From positions 9,672,001 to 9,736,000 of the forward strand of contig NC_088323.1 in assembly GCF_910592395.1 (NCBI RefSeq): 64,000 bases of DNA, in the 5' to 3' direction. The notes under the pieces are model-generated. The model had not been told where the DNA came from, searched no databases, and worked only from the letters and a program-made list of their open reading frames with translations. A program made the translations under genes and the position numbers. Position 1 is the first letter of the stretch, and each line of letters begins with the position of its first letter. Origin of the DNA: Lineus longissimus (lineage: Eukaryota; Nemertea; Pilidiophora; Heteronemertea; Lineidae). Positions 22,210 through 33,618 of this stretch are shown here, in pieces.

Positions 22210-22896
22210 TCAATGACTTTTGCTAGTGTTCTGGAGCAGGTTGTTGAGAAAGCCAGTATCTAGATACAGTTTCTCAGTGATCCTGATGACCTTCAAAGGC
22301 GAAGGATTCATGGTAGTAGAAATTCAATTTTGCTTGCGCAATTGGTGCCCTTGGTAGTCATCCATATCCTGATCCAAAAACCTGGACTAAATTGGGATGA
22401 GTACATCTGTCGAAAGGGGGTGCCCACACTGAATGTGCAGGCAATTTGTGATGCTAGTGAACGATTTACCAGTGTCAGCGGAATGGCCAGGATCTGTTCC
22501 CGACAGCCGTATGTGGCAAAATTCAGCTGTGGGCCGCTTCATGGCAAACTCCGGAATTTGGCTTTGCTGTTTGGAAATGAGGGTTATGGCATTGCCCCTT
22601 GGCTGATGACCCCATACAGGGATCCAGTTTCACCAGAGGAAAGATCTTACAATAGGGTTCACAGGAATGAACGTGTTATAACTGAATGCTGCTTTGGACA
22701 GCTGAAGAGAAGATTTCCTATTCTGCAGGGGCGTGTTGGGGTCCAGCTTCAGAAAATCCCAAAAGTAATCTTAGCTTGCTTCATCCTTCACAACGTTTCG
22801 AAGTATCTTCAGGATCCAGAAGACTTTCCTGAATTCAGTGATTGCCTAAGTGAATATGACGATGATGACGAGGGTAACGATGATATGATTTGTTGA
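22210..22896 (+). pseudogene. PIF/Harbinger transposase, C-terminal relic
   Basis: The frame at about 22370-22896 reads GLNWDEYICRKGVPTLNVQAICDA, part of the DDE nuclease fold of HARBI1-like transposases, then GYGIAPWLMTPYRDPV and ERVITECCFGQLKRRFPILQ, the conserved segment with the catalytic Glu region, and an acidic tail. Upstream, the expected GALDGSHI-like strand is in another phase and a stop interrupts it. The first catalytic Asp region is damaged, so it is inactive. No terminal repeats were found. It cut-and-pastes DNA with 3 bp TA-rich target duplications in the family. Confidence 0.82.
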
Positions 22897-22984
22897 AGGG
22901 GACAAGATAGAGAGTGGCAGATAGCAGCTCGTCTGCACGACTTACAGGATTACGGTGAATGATAGAAGGAACGAAAGGACTTAA

Positions 22985-23450
22985 CAGGATCGCGTTGCTT
23001 TTATGAACGACCATGATGGTCATGATCAAACTGGATTGTAACCTGTCATCTTCACAATGACGTCGCTACCAAGGGCTGGAATTGCCGTGACCGGAAACAA
23101 CACATAGACTTTGGAAAAAGGAGTTAATATACTTCAATATTTCAGTTTTCATATTCGCATCCTATTTTGCAAAAAAGACATTATTTGCTATTGTTGCGTG
23201 CACAGCAAGTTAAACGCCGGTACCTACGGTGGTGCTCTCGATCCGGCATCGGTCAGGTTTTGTTTCCTTCTGTCTCCTTTTGCCTGACTGACGAGCCCGT
23301 GTACTGCACGGATATTAGGATTTGTTTAGATCTAGACTGTTTGAATGCCAGGGCAAATGAGGCCAGTCAAGTATGTTAGGTATAACTAAAGATCGTCTGA
23401 ATGACTCGTTCTATGCACCGATCGAATTTGGAATTTCAAAAACTTTACTG
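22985..23450 (+). repeat. Diverged second copy of the PAN-domain segment
   Basis: Homologous to 36960-37640: shared ACCAAGGGCTGGAATTGCCG, TGACCGGAAA, GTGCACA.CAAGT, GGTGCTCTCGATCCG and ATGCACCGATCGAATTTGGA. Coding potential is destroyed here. It lacks the insertion present at about 37137-37378 and so gives the empty site of that element. Confidence 0.75.
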
Positions 23451-23546
23451 CAGAAGATGGAACATCACTATGAGTAGTATAGGTTGTTAATAAGAAGCAG
23501 GATTGAGGGGGATATTTTGAGGAGGGTCTCGGCTGACGTCACTGGA

Positions 23547-23802
23547 TAATCAGCTCACATGACGACAGTAGAAGATTGATGTGAAACAAAGATAATTCAT
23601 AAGAAAATGAGATAATGACCGTCTGGAATGTGATGATTGATAAAGAAAGTATGAATAATGCTGGTGGTGCTCAAGATAATCACTGCTTACATGACGACAG
23701 TAGAAGATTGATATGAAAAAAAAGATAATTCATCAGAAAATGAGATAATGACCGTCTGGAATGTGATGATTGATTAAGAAAGTATAAATAATGCTGGTGG
23801 TC
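23547..23802 (+). repeat. Tandem duplication upstream of zinc-finger ORF
   Basis: Two copies of about 125-127 bp (23547-23671 and 23676-23802) share CATGACGACAGTAGAAGATT, AATGAGATAATGACCGTCTG and AATAATGCTGGTGGT. The second copy has TATAAATA where the first has TATGAATA, so only the second keeps a good TATA box. Confidence 0.85.
23783..23790 (+). promoter_or_regulatory. TATA box for the zinc-finger ORF
   Basis: TATAAATA 41 bases before the ATG at 23831, leaving room for a start site near TCCAATCAGTTC. Placement is right for a compact promoter of a viral-type element. Confidence 0.5.
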
Positions 23803-23830
23803 TTATAGTACATCCAATCAGTTCATAACC

Positions 23831-23968
23831 ATGGAGGAAGAAGAAGGAAAAACAACGGCTGTTTCAGTATTTGAGTGTCCTGTATGTCATAAAGCATTCA
23901 GTACAAAGAAGACTCTTGATCGGCATAAAAAACAACACGATGAGAGTCGTCACATTTGTGATATCTAA
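23831..23968 (+). CDS. Short C2H2 zinc-finger protein, truncated
   Basis: 45 codons: an acidic start (MEEEEGKTTAVSV), then one C2H2 finger FECPVCHKAFSTKKTLDRHK (CX2CX12H with a second His in KKQH). A second finger begins (RHIC), but the frame stops at 23968. Zinc-finger proteins with several fingers commonly accompany Polintons, and a Polinton polymerase relic lies nearby on the other strand. Probably a truncated gene. Confidence 0.55.
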   Translation: MEEEEGKTTAVSVFECPVCHKAFSTKKTLDRHKKQHDESRHICDI

Positions 23969-24590
23969 AAGATGTTATATGTTCGTTTAGATAAACTAAA
24001 ACGCCATCAACGTACCGCGGATACCAGGTTGTCTCATCGGCCGCTTCGAAGAATCGACTTCTGCATGTCTGTAGCGGGAACCAAACATCTGGAGTAACCT
24101 CTAACATGGTGATGTTGAAGCTGTCTCTTCGCACCTGACGTACTCGATCATGCTTCCATCCATTGTGTGGAAGATTTGCTGGTAGAATTATTACCCCCAT
24201 GCAGGTGTTCATTTTTGGTGGTAGTTATTGTGTACAAACTTGGCCGACTCAATGACGCTCTTGGGTAGATCAATGATTGGTTTTGGGTAGAGGTCTTCAT
24301 CCTGGAGCTTCCAATACTTGGTCGGGTCCAATTCTTCTAGATGTGTGTAACCACTGTCGATGATGTCCATAATGCGATTCACTTCGTGAGTGGTTATTCT
24401 TGGTAGGTTGAAGATCTCGAGCATGGTGTAAGGTCCATATATTTCTGTTCATGTGGCAATGTACGATTGAGAACATAAAGGACATCATCGATGTACCAGT
24501 TGGTGAAAGACAGCCACCAGCCTCCAGACTCTTCTGACTTTTCTAAGCCAATACGAACGATTGTGACTATTTTGTGTATTTCTTTTGATC
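23969..24590 (-). pseudogene. Unrecognised coding remnant
   Basis: Protein-like frames follow each other on the minus strand: SGGWWLSFTNWYIDDVLYVL (about 24540-24430), then ITTHEVNRIMDIIDSGYTHL and PIIDLPKSVIESAKFVHNNY (to 24209), then HDRVRQVRRDSFNITMLEVT with ADETTWYPRYVDGVLVYLN (to about 23980). The switches of phase look like frameshifts in one decayed gene. I do not recognise the family. Its place beside Polinton genes suggests it belonged to that element. Confidence 0.4.
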
Positions 24591-24779
24591 AAATTTGATG
24601 GTTCAAGAAAGGCTCAGAAAAGCCCTTTTTACAATCTTGCAATATACACATATCTTGAAAATACATTTTTTAACCGAGTGTCCTTTTTCATAGTGCCAAA
24701 TACTAATGGTACAACTTAAATTTGTTGCTGGATATAGTTCGGAAATCCCACTGGTTCGTTGAAATTTCGATCTTCCCTT

Positions 24780-25409
24780 AGTGCGCTTTCTAGCTATTTT
24801 CTGCATCTGACATTTCATCGTCAGACTCCTCGTCTGAGGGTATCATTCTGTATAAAAGATATGTTTGATGAGACAGTGCAGAGCGTACGGCCTCATCCCG
24901 ATCAAAGTCATCATCTTCCAGCTCTCTTGCCTTCGTCATTCATGTCATTATTGCCTTGTAAATGGGGTGTTTGCGCAATATTTGCATATTTAGTAGAGAG
25001 TTCCGAAAAATATTACGAAGACTTTTTCGATATTTTGGTAGGAGTTCCTTGTGCTCCCTTTGTGCAGCATCTCTCTTGTCCATTCCCTCTCCAATAAGTT
25101 CTGGCAATTTTTGGTATTTTTCATCCCTGTGAACAGCATCGGCTTTCTCAATCATACTGTCAAAACTAGTCGATTTTACAGCCTTGGTCATATTCTTACT
25201 CTCACGGTTAGTATCACCATCATCTGATGTGACCTCCATGGATGAGTAGCTATCAGATTCATTCTGCTATCATCGGACACAATGCTTTCTTTATAGCTAT
25301 CATCAGGAGCCTCAACTCGATGCTTTGTCATACGATGTCGTTTCATGCTGAAAAAACTAGAGAAAACTTTGGTGCACTCCTCACACTTATAATTCATGTC
25401 TTGCCTCAT
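24780..25409 (-). pseudogene. C2H2 zinc-finger protein with charged tail
   Basis: Starts MRQDMNYKCEECTKVFSSFF with a C2H2 finger ending MKRHRMTKHR, then a Ser/Asp-rich linker. A frameshift near 25215 leads into a charged helical region (KADAVHRDEKYQKLPELIGE, KRDAAQREHKELLPKYRKSL, IFRNSLLNMQILRKHPIYKA). Another phase adds an acidic tail (LEDDDFDRDE, DEESDDEMSDAEN) to about 24786. This two-part layout fits the small regulatory zinc-finger genes of Polinton-like elements; that assignment is inference. Confidence 0.55.
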
Positions 25410-25489
25410 CGGAGGTCAGAGCCAAACCGATGCAAAACAGTGGAAATAGGGTATTTCTACCATGTTTCACGCATGACAACTTTTCACGT

Positions 25490-25950
25490 TTGCTTCACAA
25501 TTTGCACATTTGTTTCACAATTTGCACATTTACTTCACAATGTGCTTCACAATTTCACAACTTGGTTCACAATTTGCACATTTTCTTCACATTTACTTCA
25601 CAATGTGCTTCACAATTTCACAACTTGGTTCACAATTTGCACATTTTTTTCACAATTTGCACATTCTTTCACAATTTTGCACATTTACTTCACAATGTGC
25701 TTCACAATTTCACAACTTGGTTCACAATTTGCACATTTTCTTCACAATTTGAACATTCTTTCACAATTTTGCACATTTACTTCACAATGTGCTTCACACT
25801 TTCACAACTTGGTTCACAATTTGCACATTTTCTTCACAATTTGCACATTCTTTCACAATTTTGCACATTTACTTCACAATGTGCTTCACAATTTCACAAC
25901 TTGGTTCACAATTTGAACATTTCTTTCACAATTTGCTTCACGAAACACTT
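25490..25950. repeat. 92 bp satellite made of TTCACAA sub-repeats
   Basis: Units begin TACTTCACAATGTGC at 25531, 25594, 25687, 25778 and 25870 (63 bp, then 91-93 bp). Each is built from shorter TTCACAATTTGCACAT blocks. It sits where the polymerase gene on the minus strand should continue past its exonuclease motif. Long plus-strand frames here only reflect the repeat. Confidence 0.9.
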
Positions 25951-26922
25951 TGCTTCTGTATAGTTTGGGACGTTGCTGCACACACTGATGGAGGCAACTC
26001 GGTGTACACTCAACCATGACAGTTTTTCCGTGTCAGTTTTGTCCTCAACTTTATCCATAAAACATTCAATGTCATATGACGCTCTATATGGATTGAATTG
26101 ATCCAGTGGTGTTGGGACTTAAATCCATTGTGTCTCCATCTTTTCAAATACACTTGCCGGTGGCTTAAATACACCACCAGGATACAGAAACTTAGTCTTT
26201 CCTTGGCAGGTTTTATCATGTCGAATACAGTGGCAACTGTACTCAAAGACACTGTCACAGCTCCTGCATTTGTGAGCTCTTGAATAAAACTTAAAGTATT
26301 TGATAAAGCTGAAATGTTTCTCATAGACATTGAGATACAGCGTTGTTCTGTGTTGGGCAAGACTGCGGCGTATAAGCTCTGCCTCGGCTTGCTGATTGAT
26401 ATTGATCTGAAAAAAGTCCTCGATTTGCTTGAGCTGATGCAACATGACACCATCATATTCTGCTGTGCTCGTTTTAAATCTGCCATTGCACAATACTCGC
26501 GAAATAATTCCACAGTTGGTCTCTCAAGACTATGAGCTGAATGACCTTGGTGGAGAGCCAGACAGCGGAAGAAACACAAATTGTCTGTAATTACACCACC
26601 AGCATGTTTTTACGATCCAGTGCGATTATTGCCCTGTTGTTCTTGATGAAATGTGGAAGTGGGTTCTGTCCTGTACCTATGGGTGTGTATGTAATGGGTA
26701 AACGTAGACCAGTACGTTGGTGATAATTTCAACCATCCACTGACTATTTGGTCTCTGCCTCCTAGCATACTCCAGAATAACGACATCTCCCATGACTGAA
26801 AAGAGACCATTCAGTCCACTTTCATTCTGTATCAGCATAGGTCGATCAAGAACTCTTGTGTTGTTGATGGCGTGGTAATATATACGTTGACTGGAGACCT
26901 TGTTGTACAAGATGATCACCAA
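25951..26922 (-). pseudogene. Polinton family B DNA polymerase, N-terminal part
   Basis: Minus-strand pieces in several phases: RVLDRPMLIQNESGLNGLFS and SQWMVEIITNVLVYVYPLHT; CFFRCLALHQGHSAHSLERP; LHQLKQIEDFFQININ; then a Cys-rich finger (HKCRSCDSVFEYSCHCIRHD) followed by YPGGVFKPPASVFEKME; then YRASYDIECFM, which supplies the DxE exonuclease I motif, and SVCSNVPNYTEAKCFV. This is the usual order in Polinton protein-primed polymerases. At least three phase changes and loss of the polymerase palm make it a relic. Its orientation is opposite to the larger Polinton at 46-64 kb, so it is a separate copy. Confidence 0.75.
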
Positions 26923-28692
26923 ATTTATAATTCACCTTATGCTGATTACTTTGTCGTTGATGTACTGATTGAAATCACAGCAGAACTATAAGGGACCCCA
27001 GACTTGTAGCGGATCGAGCTCTGATGTTGCTGGGAAAACAATTGTTTCCGACATCAGGTCGGTCGTTTTCCCCGCTAACAGAGCCACAGGAAGAGGCTAA
27101 CCGACCTTAGATCTGGATCCGAGTGTTGCTTAAAATCCGTCAAAACCCGCGCTGGTTTTCAATGCTAAAATACCTACTTTTTATAGTCATTAAAGATTCG
27201 TGAGATCAAAATTTTCTTCCCATTTTCCATTTCGCTCCGGTCCGCCCACCGAGCAATTTGCACAATGGCCTTCAGTAAACGATGACGGCATCAATAACTT
27301 TCAAGTTGATTTTTTTCGGGAAAATGTTGTCCAGACGAAGCGCGATATTTTTGACTATTTTTTTGCACGGTAAAATGGTGTACTTTTTACCTTTGATAAA
27401 TGTTATAGAAAATTACATGTGGCTCCATAAAACCAAAACTTGCTTGGTCTCAGTTGTTGTGTCCGGCATTTGGCCGACGAATGTTTAGGGTAACCACTGG
27501 CTGCAGATCAGTGTATGTATATTTTACACAAAGGCATTTGAGATAGACGCTCGTGGCATACAAAATGCTGCATTTCATCACAACCAATGAGACTCTTGCT
27601 TGAGTTGGCAAAAAAGAAAGAGACCAAAGGATTTTTCTTTTGAAGCTATGATTTGTGATACCAATGTATTTTAGAATGTAACTTCGACAATTAAATCCTC
27701 ATCAATTCGTTACCGAAATATGCTTGTATTGATATATTTCATGAAGTGACGTAAGTGGATTCGCCAGCCCTGAATGGTGCTGCCGTGGGAGAATTTGGCT
27801 GCATCACAAAAAACAACAAAAATGAGCCCTTATTGGTGAATATACTAACAATAACCAGTCCACCTGGCAACATGGCCAATATCACTTTTCTTTGCGGTGT
27901 ACGCACAAAACCAATCCATGCATGTTTTCCACTTTGTTTTCTATCCTGCTCAAACCGGCGGTGCATTTTCTAGGGCTTTCTATGTAGCCGAAACTACAGT
28001 GTAGATAAGATATCCATAGCATAATTTAGAACACGTTGCGCGTTTTAATACATTTCCGAAAAGATTTCATTTACTGATGAAGCGGTTGCCATGATTCTGT
28101 GATTTAACGTATGCGGGGAAAATTTTATTTCAAACCTTGATTAGATACAAAACCTCCCATTTGTACCCGACGTACTTTCTCTTAAGTTCTGTTTTCATCT
28201 TTATACTGAATGTTTCGAATATCACTGTTAAGACTATTTCAAAGCCTTGGAGCACCCCTTGGCATGGCGATTGCTCGGCCTCCAAACGTTAGAGGAATCA
28301 AGTCCATGCCTTACATTATTCAACCTTGGTTTTTTTAATGAAGGATCTGTGTCTCGGACATCAGGGGTCGCCTTTTCAAGCTGATAACACGTAAGATTCA
28401 ACGACGGACTTTCGGTATCTTAATTGGATCAATTGGATCAATTGTTTGTTGGATGTATGCGTGCTAAAATGCCCTCTGACCAAAAATATGTCAGTCTTTT
28501 TCCGGTGCAGCGTTTCAGACATACATCTATTGTTTTTCTTAGCTTCTTGCTTTTGAGGAGTCAAGACCCCATTAAGCTATCTTTTAAATGCAAGGAAATA
28601 TGTTGACATGCTGGTGTTAGCAGTCTTATATGGCCCCCTCCGCATACACACACCTAACGAGCTCTAGTGAACTAACACAACTGTTTGACATG
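26923..28692. other. No gene seen
   Basis: Short frames (for example 75 codons at 27739-27966, minus) overlap similar frames on the other strand and match nothing I recognise. Confidence 0.4.
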
Positions 28693-28853
28693 GCCATGGG
28701 GGAGCCCCCAAACCCCGTCCTTCCGACATGTTTTAGCCAGTGAATTGGGGGAGTCTCCCAAACCCCCCATCCTTCTGACACGTTTTAGCCAGGACATTGG
28801 AGGAAGCCCCCCCCCCCCCCCCCCCATTGGACTCCTAATAAGTCCTTCTGACA
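28693..28853 (-). repeat. Dispersed repeat, copy 2
   Basis: Reverse-complement relative of 2628-2742. The block GTCCTTCYGACATGTTTTAG with flanking C-runs occurs twice in tandem here, and a 17-18 base C-run lies near 28808-28825. Confidence 0.55.
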
Positions 28854-29206
28854 CCTTATAGTGGAGCGCTAACCACAACCATCGTTACTCTTCCTAATTA
28901 TGCTATTGCTAATCCCTTCCATAACGCTTCCTTTTCATCATGCCATTGAACGATCCTCAACCATCACTTCTTCTCATAGTAGCTATTTCTAACCATGACC
29001 TTTGACTGTGATGCTATTGCTAACCCCAACAATTTCCCAGCCTTTTCATGCTGTAGCTCACCCCAACCATGATCCTTCCTTCTCATATTCTATAGCTAAC
29101 ACAACCAAATGAGGTGGGGATACTTTTTTGGGAGATACCCTATAGCACAGAATGAAACCGAACATTCACCGACACCAAACAATCAATTTCAGACCAAATA
29201 TCAGTA
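28854..29206. repeat. Degenerate CTAACC-rich simple sequence
   Basis: Repeated GCTAACCMCAACC / CTTCCTTYTCAT blocks at irregular 40-60 base spacing. No gene. Confidence 0.4.
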
Positions 29207-29278
29207 TTTCTACCTAACAGCTGACTACATTGCGAGATTACATGAGATGCGTGCGCAGCTCCAACCAGAATGCAATTC
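29207..29278 (+). repeat. DIRS left inverted terminal repeat
   Basis: Starts TTTCTACCTAACAGCTGACT, continues with TGCGAGATTACATGAGATGC and ends near CCAACCAGAATGCA. It is the reverse complement of about 33619-33690, apart from the variant GACTACATTGCGA versus GACGAAGTGGAGA. Confidence 0.9.
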
Positions 29279-29438
29279 GCGTCGCAACATGGCGGACTAG
29301 AATGCTATACTGTTTTTTGCGCTAGGTAAGTTAGTTAGTTTTCGGTAGTTCATGTCCTTTTCTGCGGCGAAGGACGCACTGAACTCGAAGAGTTTATTTT
29401 AGGGCAGATTTCGACCGGCCCTTTCCCCGATCTGGGGG

Positions 29439-30250
29439 TTTATTTCCTCGTATTCGAGGTTTGTTTCCGTGCGCGGGAATTAAAAAATTGCAGCCTCGGT
29501 TTCATTGCACAGCTCATCAATGGGCTGTTCACTTCGCCGCTCACGGATGAGAAATATAAAGACATGGCCGACGCTTTGCTCAGACCTGACAATTGCCCAA
29601 ACCTGTTGTGTTCTCTTGTAAACCCTGATATTTGGGAAGAGCTCCCTGGAGAGGCAATGGGAAAGGATTTGACTCTGTCAAAAATTGGGAAGAAAATGAT
29701 CAAAGGGGATATTCCTTTGGTGCAGGTGATCGACAAACTTAATCGTGATCGAGTGACTAAAAGCCCCCCTGACGTCTCCTCTGCTATTCGTGGGTGCATG
29801 GATGCACTTGTAGTTTTGGGCAGTGGAATGCATGAGCTAAACATACTACGGCGTAATAAAATTAAGAAACTCATGGACCCTAAAGCCCAAAAAGTCGTTA
29901 CCAAGATTAAACTTGAGTCGCCTCTTTTGTTCGGGGAAGATTTACAAAAGATCTTAAAAGATGTCTCCGAACAGGAAAAACTTGGTTTAGGAATCATGAA
30001 AAAGAGGCAGCTAAATCAGGGACCTATGTGGAACACGAGGTCAAACTTCCCGAGTTTCAATCAGACTCGTGGCCGTGGTTTTACTAGGCAGCCTACCCAG
30101 AACAGGTTCCAGGGGGAAGGAAGATGGGGCTCGCACACAGCTCGTGCCCAGCAGGCGCGACCCCGTTACAACCAGCAGGGCCAATACAGAAAAAGCTTTG
30201 CTTACAAGCCGAAGCAAGGGCCAACAAACAAGGGCCAGCAGAAAAAGTAG
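29439..30250 (+). CDS. DIRS gag-like protein
   Basis: The first ATG in the long frame is at 29564, but the same frame is open and homologous upstream (NCSLGFIAQLINGLFTSPLT), so the true start is further 5'; I set it at the limit of plausible coding. Features: NPDIWEELPGEAMGKDLTLS, a helical core (IPLVQVIDKLNRDRV, CMDALVVLGSGMHELNILRR) and a C-terminal basic RG/QR-rich tail (residues 175-228 of the 29564 frame) likely to bind RNA. Stop at 30250. The RT frame begins inside its 3' end in another phase. Confidence 0.75.
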
Positions 30251-32350
30251 TTGCTGTTAGTAAGTTTGAATGTTTCCTTGGGAATGCCGTGGCCGAGGCC
30301 ACCTTGGCAGTGCAAAATTTTAGAGCAGGCTGTTTGTCTGAACATCTGGATTTTTGGAAGTCGGTTACTTCTGACTCGCATATCCTTGAGAGTATTATGG
30401 GGGTTTCACTGGAGTTTTCTCAATTTCCAGTGCAAACGGTTGTACCAAAGCCATACAAATTTGACAAGGCTAAAATGCTACGTATTGATAAGCAAATTAG
30501 TATTATGCTAGAAAGAGGCATTATTGAAGTTTCTGATCATTCTACTGATGAATTTATCTCTAATATTTTCACACGGGACAAGAAAGATGGTGGGATCAGA
30601 ATCATTTTGGATCTCACGGAGTTGAATAAATGCATCCAATACCACCATTTTAAGATGGATACTCTCCAAACTGCTCTTGATCTGATTACACCAAAACTGT
30701 TTCATGGCTACAATTGACTGGAAGGATGCATACTTTTCTGTTCCAGTCAGACAACAGGACAGAAAGTTCCTGAGATTTTATTGGAAAGATCAACTTCTGC
30801 AATTTACTTGCCTGCCAAATGGTCTCTCCTCAGCTCCCCGCATTTTCACTAAAATCACAAAAGTGTTTTTTGCTGTTTTAAGGAAAAAGGGATATCTTTG
30901 CTCGTCATTTATTGATGACGCCATTCTTGTGGGGGATGATATGGTATGTGAATCCAATGTGATGACCAATTTATCGTATTCTAAAATGGCTGGCTGGGTG
31001 GTTCACCCCATAAAATCTATGTTCCGGCCTGCCCAGGTCAGGACGCACCTTGGTTTTGTCATTAATTCTATACTTATGACTGTAACACTTACAATAGATA
31101 GAGCGGAAAAAATGTTTCTAGCCTTTACAAATATTCTGGAATTAGGGGGTTTCATTTCTATTCGCCAGTTAGCTGAAGCCATTGGACTGATGGTTGCCAG
31201 TTTTCCTGGGGTGGAATTTAGAAAACTTTTCTACAGGCGATGTGATAATTTCAAAACTTTGGCACTTCGCCAAAAACTTGGTAACTGCAATGCTAAAGTG
31301 AATCTTCCCCTCAGCTGCATGGTTGATTTGAGTTGGTGGAAAGATAATATCAGATCTACCTCGGCACCCATTAGAAGATTGCCACCCTCCGTTACATTGA
31401 CCTCTGATGCCTCCAAGTTAGGTTGGGGTGGCACCTTCAGGGACAGTGCTACAGGGGGCAATTGGACTAAGGAGGAGCAGGATAGACATATCAATGAACT
31501 GGAAATGCTGGCTGCCCTTTTCACAATTAAAACCTTTTGCTCTGATATGACTGATGAACACATTCTCATTAAAGTGGATAACGCCACTTGTGTTGTCTAC
31601 ATAAACCAGATGGGTGGTCGGAAGGACAAGTGCAATATTATTGCTAGAGATTTTTGGCAGTGGTGCATGCATAGGAAGATTTTTGTCACTGCGTCCTATT
31701 TACCAGGTGCCCTGAACATTGAAGCTGATTTTCAGAGCAGGATATACCACGACAATGGTGAATGGGAACTACATGAGGTTTTGACCCAGGCTCTTTTTGA
31801 TGTTTGGGGGTTGCCTGACATTGATTTATTTGCGTCAAGGGTTAACCACAAGGTGAAAAATTATTGCTCCTGGAAGCCTGACCCGGACTGCTTAGCAGTG
31901 GATGCTTTCTCAATTGCTTGTAACCAGGGAATGGTTTATGCTTTCCCCCCATTTTGTATGCTGGGCAAAACTCTCCAAAAGATAAAAATAGAAAAGGTAG
32001 AGGCAATAATTATTTTCCCCTTGTGGCCTACCCAGCACTGGTACTCGGTTATTGCCTCATTATTGATTGATTTTCCTTTTTCCTTTGCCCACAAGATCAA
32101 GAAGCTACCAGTGCTTCATCATCCGCGCCTAAGCTCCACGGAACACCTCCCGAAGATGCGAATGGCTGCGGCTCGTGTTTCTGGAAAACAGAGACTACAA
32201 GACAACTTCCGCAAGAGACTCAAAAAATCATTGAGGCTTCTTGGAGAGCAGGAACACGGGAACAATATGCCTGTTACTACAGACAGTGGTGCACTTTTTG
32301 CAACGCAAGGAATAGAGATTCCTTTCAGGAATCTGTGGAGCTCGTATTAG
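30250..32350 (+). pseudogene. DIRS reverse transcriptase / RNase H / methylase-like region
   Basis: Two frames joined by a one-base shift near 30704. Frame 1 (to 30717) has VPKPYKFDKAKMLRIDKQIS, IFTRDKKDGGIRIILDLTEL and HFKMDTLQTALDLITPK. Frame 2 (from 30704) resumes ATIDWKDAYFSVPV (first RT Asp), PNGLSSAPRIFTK and SSFIDDAILVGDD (IDD catalytic box). RNase H follows: LTSDASKLGWGGTF, NELEMLAAL, IKVDNATCVVYINQMGG. The last part (DIDLFASRVNHKVKNYCSW, VDAFSIACNQGMVYAFPPF) is the methylase-like segment typical of DIRS pol. The break falls exactly before the first catalytic Asp, so no full-length RT is made without frameshifting. Confidence 0.88.
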
Positions 32351-33143
32351 AGTTTCTAACAGATATGTTTAAGAGGGGTCTGCAGTACTCCGCTATTAAC
32401 ACGGCTCGGAGCACTCTGTCCACATTTCTCACCTTGGCAGGGAAACCTGCGGGGAGCACCCTCTTATATGCAGATTCCTGAAGGGAATCTTCAACTTGCG
32501 TCCTCCGCTTCCCATGACAAACGTAATTTGGGACACTAGTCAAGTACTTGCTCTCCTTAAGACCTGGTCCCCTGTGAAAAAGTTGTCGTTGAAATTGCTA
32601 TCATTTAAACTTGTTATGTTGTTTGGTTTGTTGGCAGGGCAGAGGGGCCAGGCCTTGCACCTTATGGACACACGAAACATTGATTTAAATGATAATAGAG
32701 TAAAGGTGGGATTCGGTGACCTTTTGAAGACATCAAGGCCGGGGTCCCACCAAACTCAGTTGGTGATTAGAGCTTTCGCTCCAGATAGGAGATTATGTAT
32801 TTGTTTGGTTTTAAAAGAATATCTTGCAAGAACTAAGGATTTGCGGGGTAATAATACTGCTCTGTTCATTAGCTTTACCAAGCCACATTTACCAGTGGCT
32901 AGGGATACTGTCTCGCGCTGGATTAAGACTGTGCTTAAATTGGCGGGGATAGACACTAAGGTTTTTCGGCCTCATAGTGTAAGATCGGCTACTACCTCAG
33001 CAGCCAAGGCAGCGGTTGTTCCCCTTAGGACGATACTACGCACAGCTGGATGGAGCAGAAAGGATACCTTTACCCTTTATTATGATAAGAAAATTGATAA
33101 GAGCGGTGATTTTGGTGAGGCAATATTGAAAAAATCATTATAA
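32264..33143 (+). pseudogene. DIRS tyrosine recombinase
   Basis: Its N-terminal core-binding part overlaps the RT end in another phase (YRQWCTFCNARNRDSFQESV, FLTDMFKRGLQYSAINTARS). A phase change near 32447-32452 leads into the frame continuing to 33143 (FLKGIFNLRPPLPMTNVIWD). The catalytic domain has LAGQRGQALHL (first Arg), PHSVRSATTSAA (HxxR) and DTFTLYYDKK (Tyr nucleophile region). It would integrate the circular cDNA without target duplication. The catalytic half is uninterrupted; the one frameshift separates it from the N-terminal half. Confidence 0.88.
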
Positions 33144-33417
33144 TTGGGCAACATTTGTTTTGCCATTTAGGACTCTTTATCTGGACATTTTTACGTTACT
33201 ATGGACATTTGTTTTAAGAACAAATAATTTTGCAGTTAATTATTATCCTACAGTGCTTTTCTTATTGGGCACTTTTTGTAATTCAGCTTTGTAATTACGT
33301 TATTTTTTGAGGAAAAATGTTAAGGATTGTTCAGATTGTGTTTGTTTCTTGGTTTTCTTGATGCCAATTCTCTGAGAGGTCTAAAATTGGTTTTTTGTTC
33401 ATTGATGCAACTTTGAA

Positions 33418-33542
33418 CATCTCATGTAATCTCGCAATGTAGTCAGCTGTTAGGTAGAATTTAAAAATTAAATGAGACTTACTTGTAAGTTGAAATTTGA
33501 TGTTAATTCTACCTACAGCTGACGAAGTGGAGAGATTACATG
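33418..33542 (+). repeat. DIRS internal complementary region
   Basis: Left half CATGTAATCTCGCAATGTAG complements the left terminus. Right half CTACAGCTGACGAAGTGGAG complements the right terminus. They meet at GGTAGAATTTAAAAATTAAA. This fixes the element ends: left near TTCTACC (29207-29209) and right near TTTTTAAATT (33731). Confidence 0.9.
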
Positions 33543-33618
33543 CCCTCCCTTTTTTGGGCCCTCCCTGTTATATCTCTCCACTTCTCTACTTGCATCACTT
33601 AACTGGACTTTAAATCTT

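Noticed and set aside
25242-26019. Long plus-strand frames with FHNLVHNLHIF-type repeats
   Set aside because: Produced by the 92 bp satellite, which happens to be stop-free in several plus-strand frames.
29440-29997. 185-codon frame antisense to DIRS gag
   Set aside because: Shadow of the real plus-strand gag frame.
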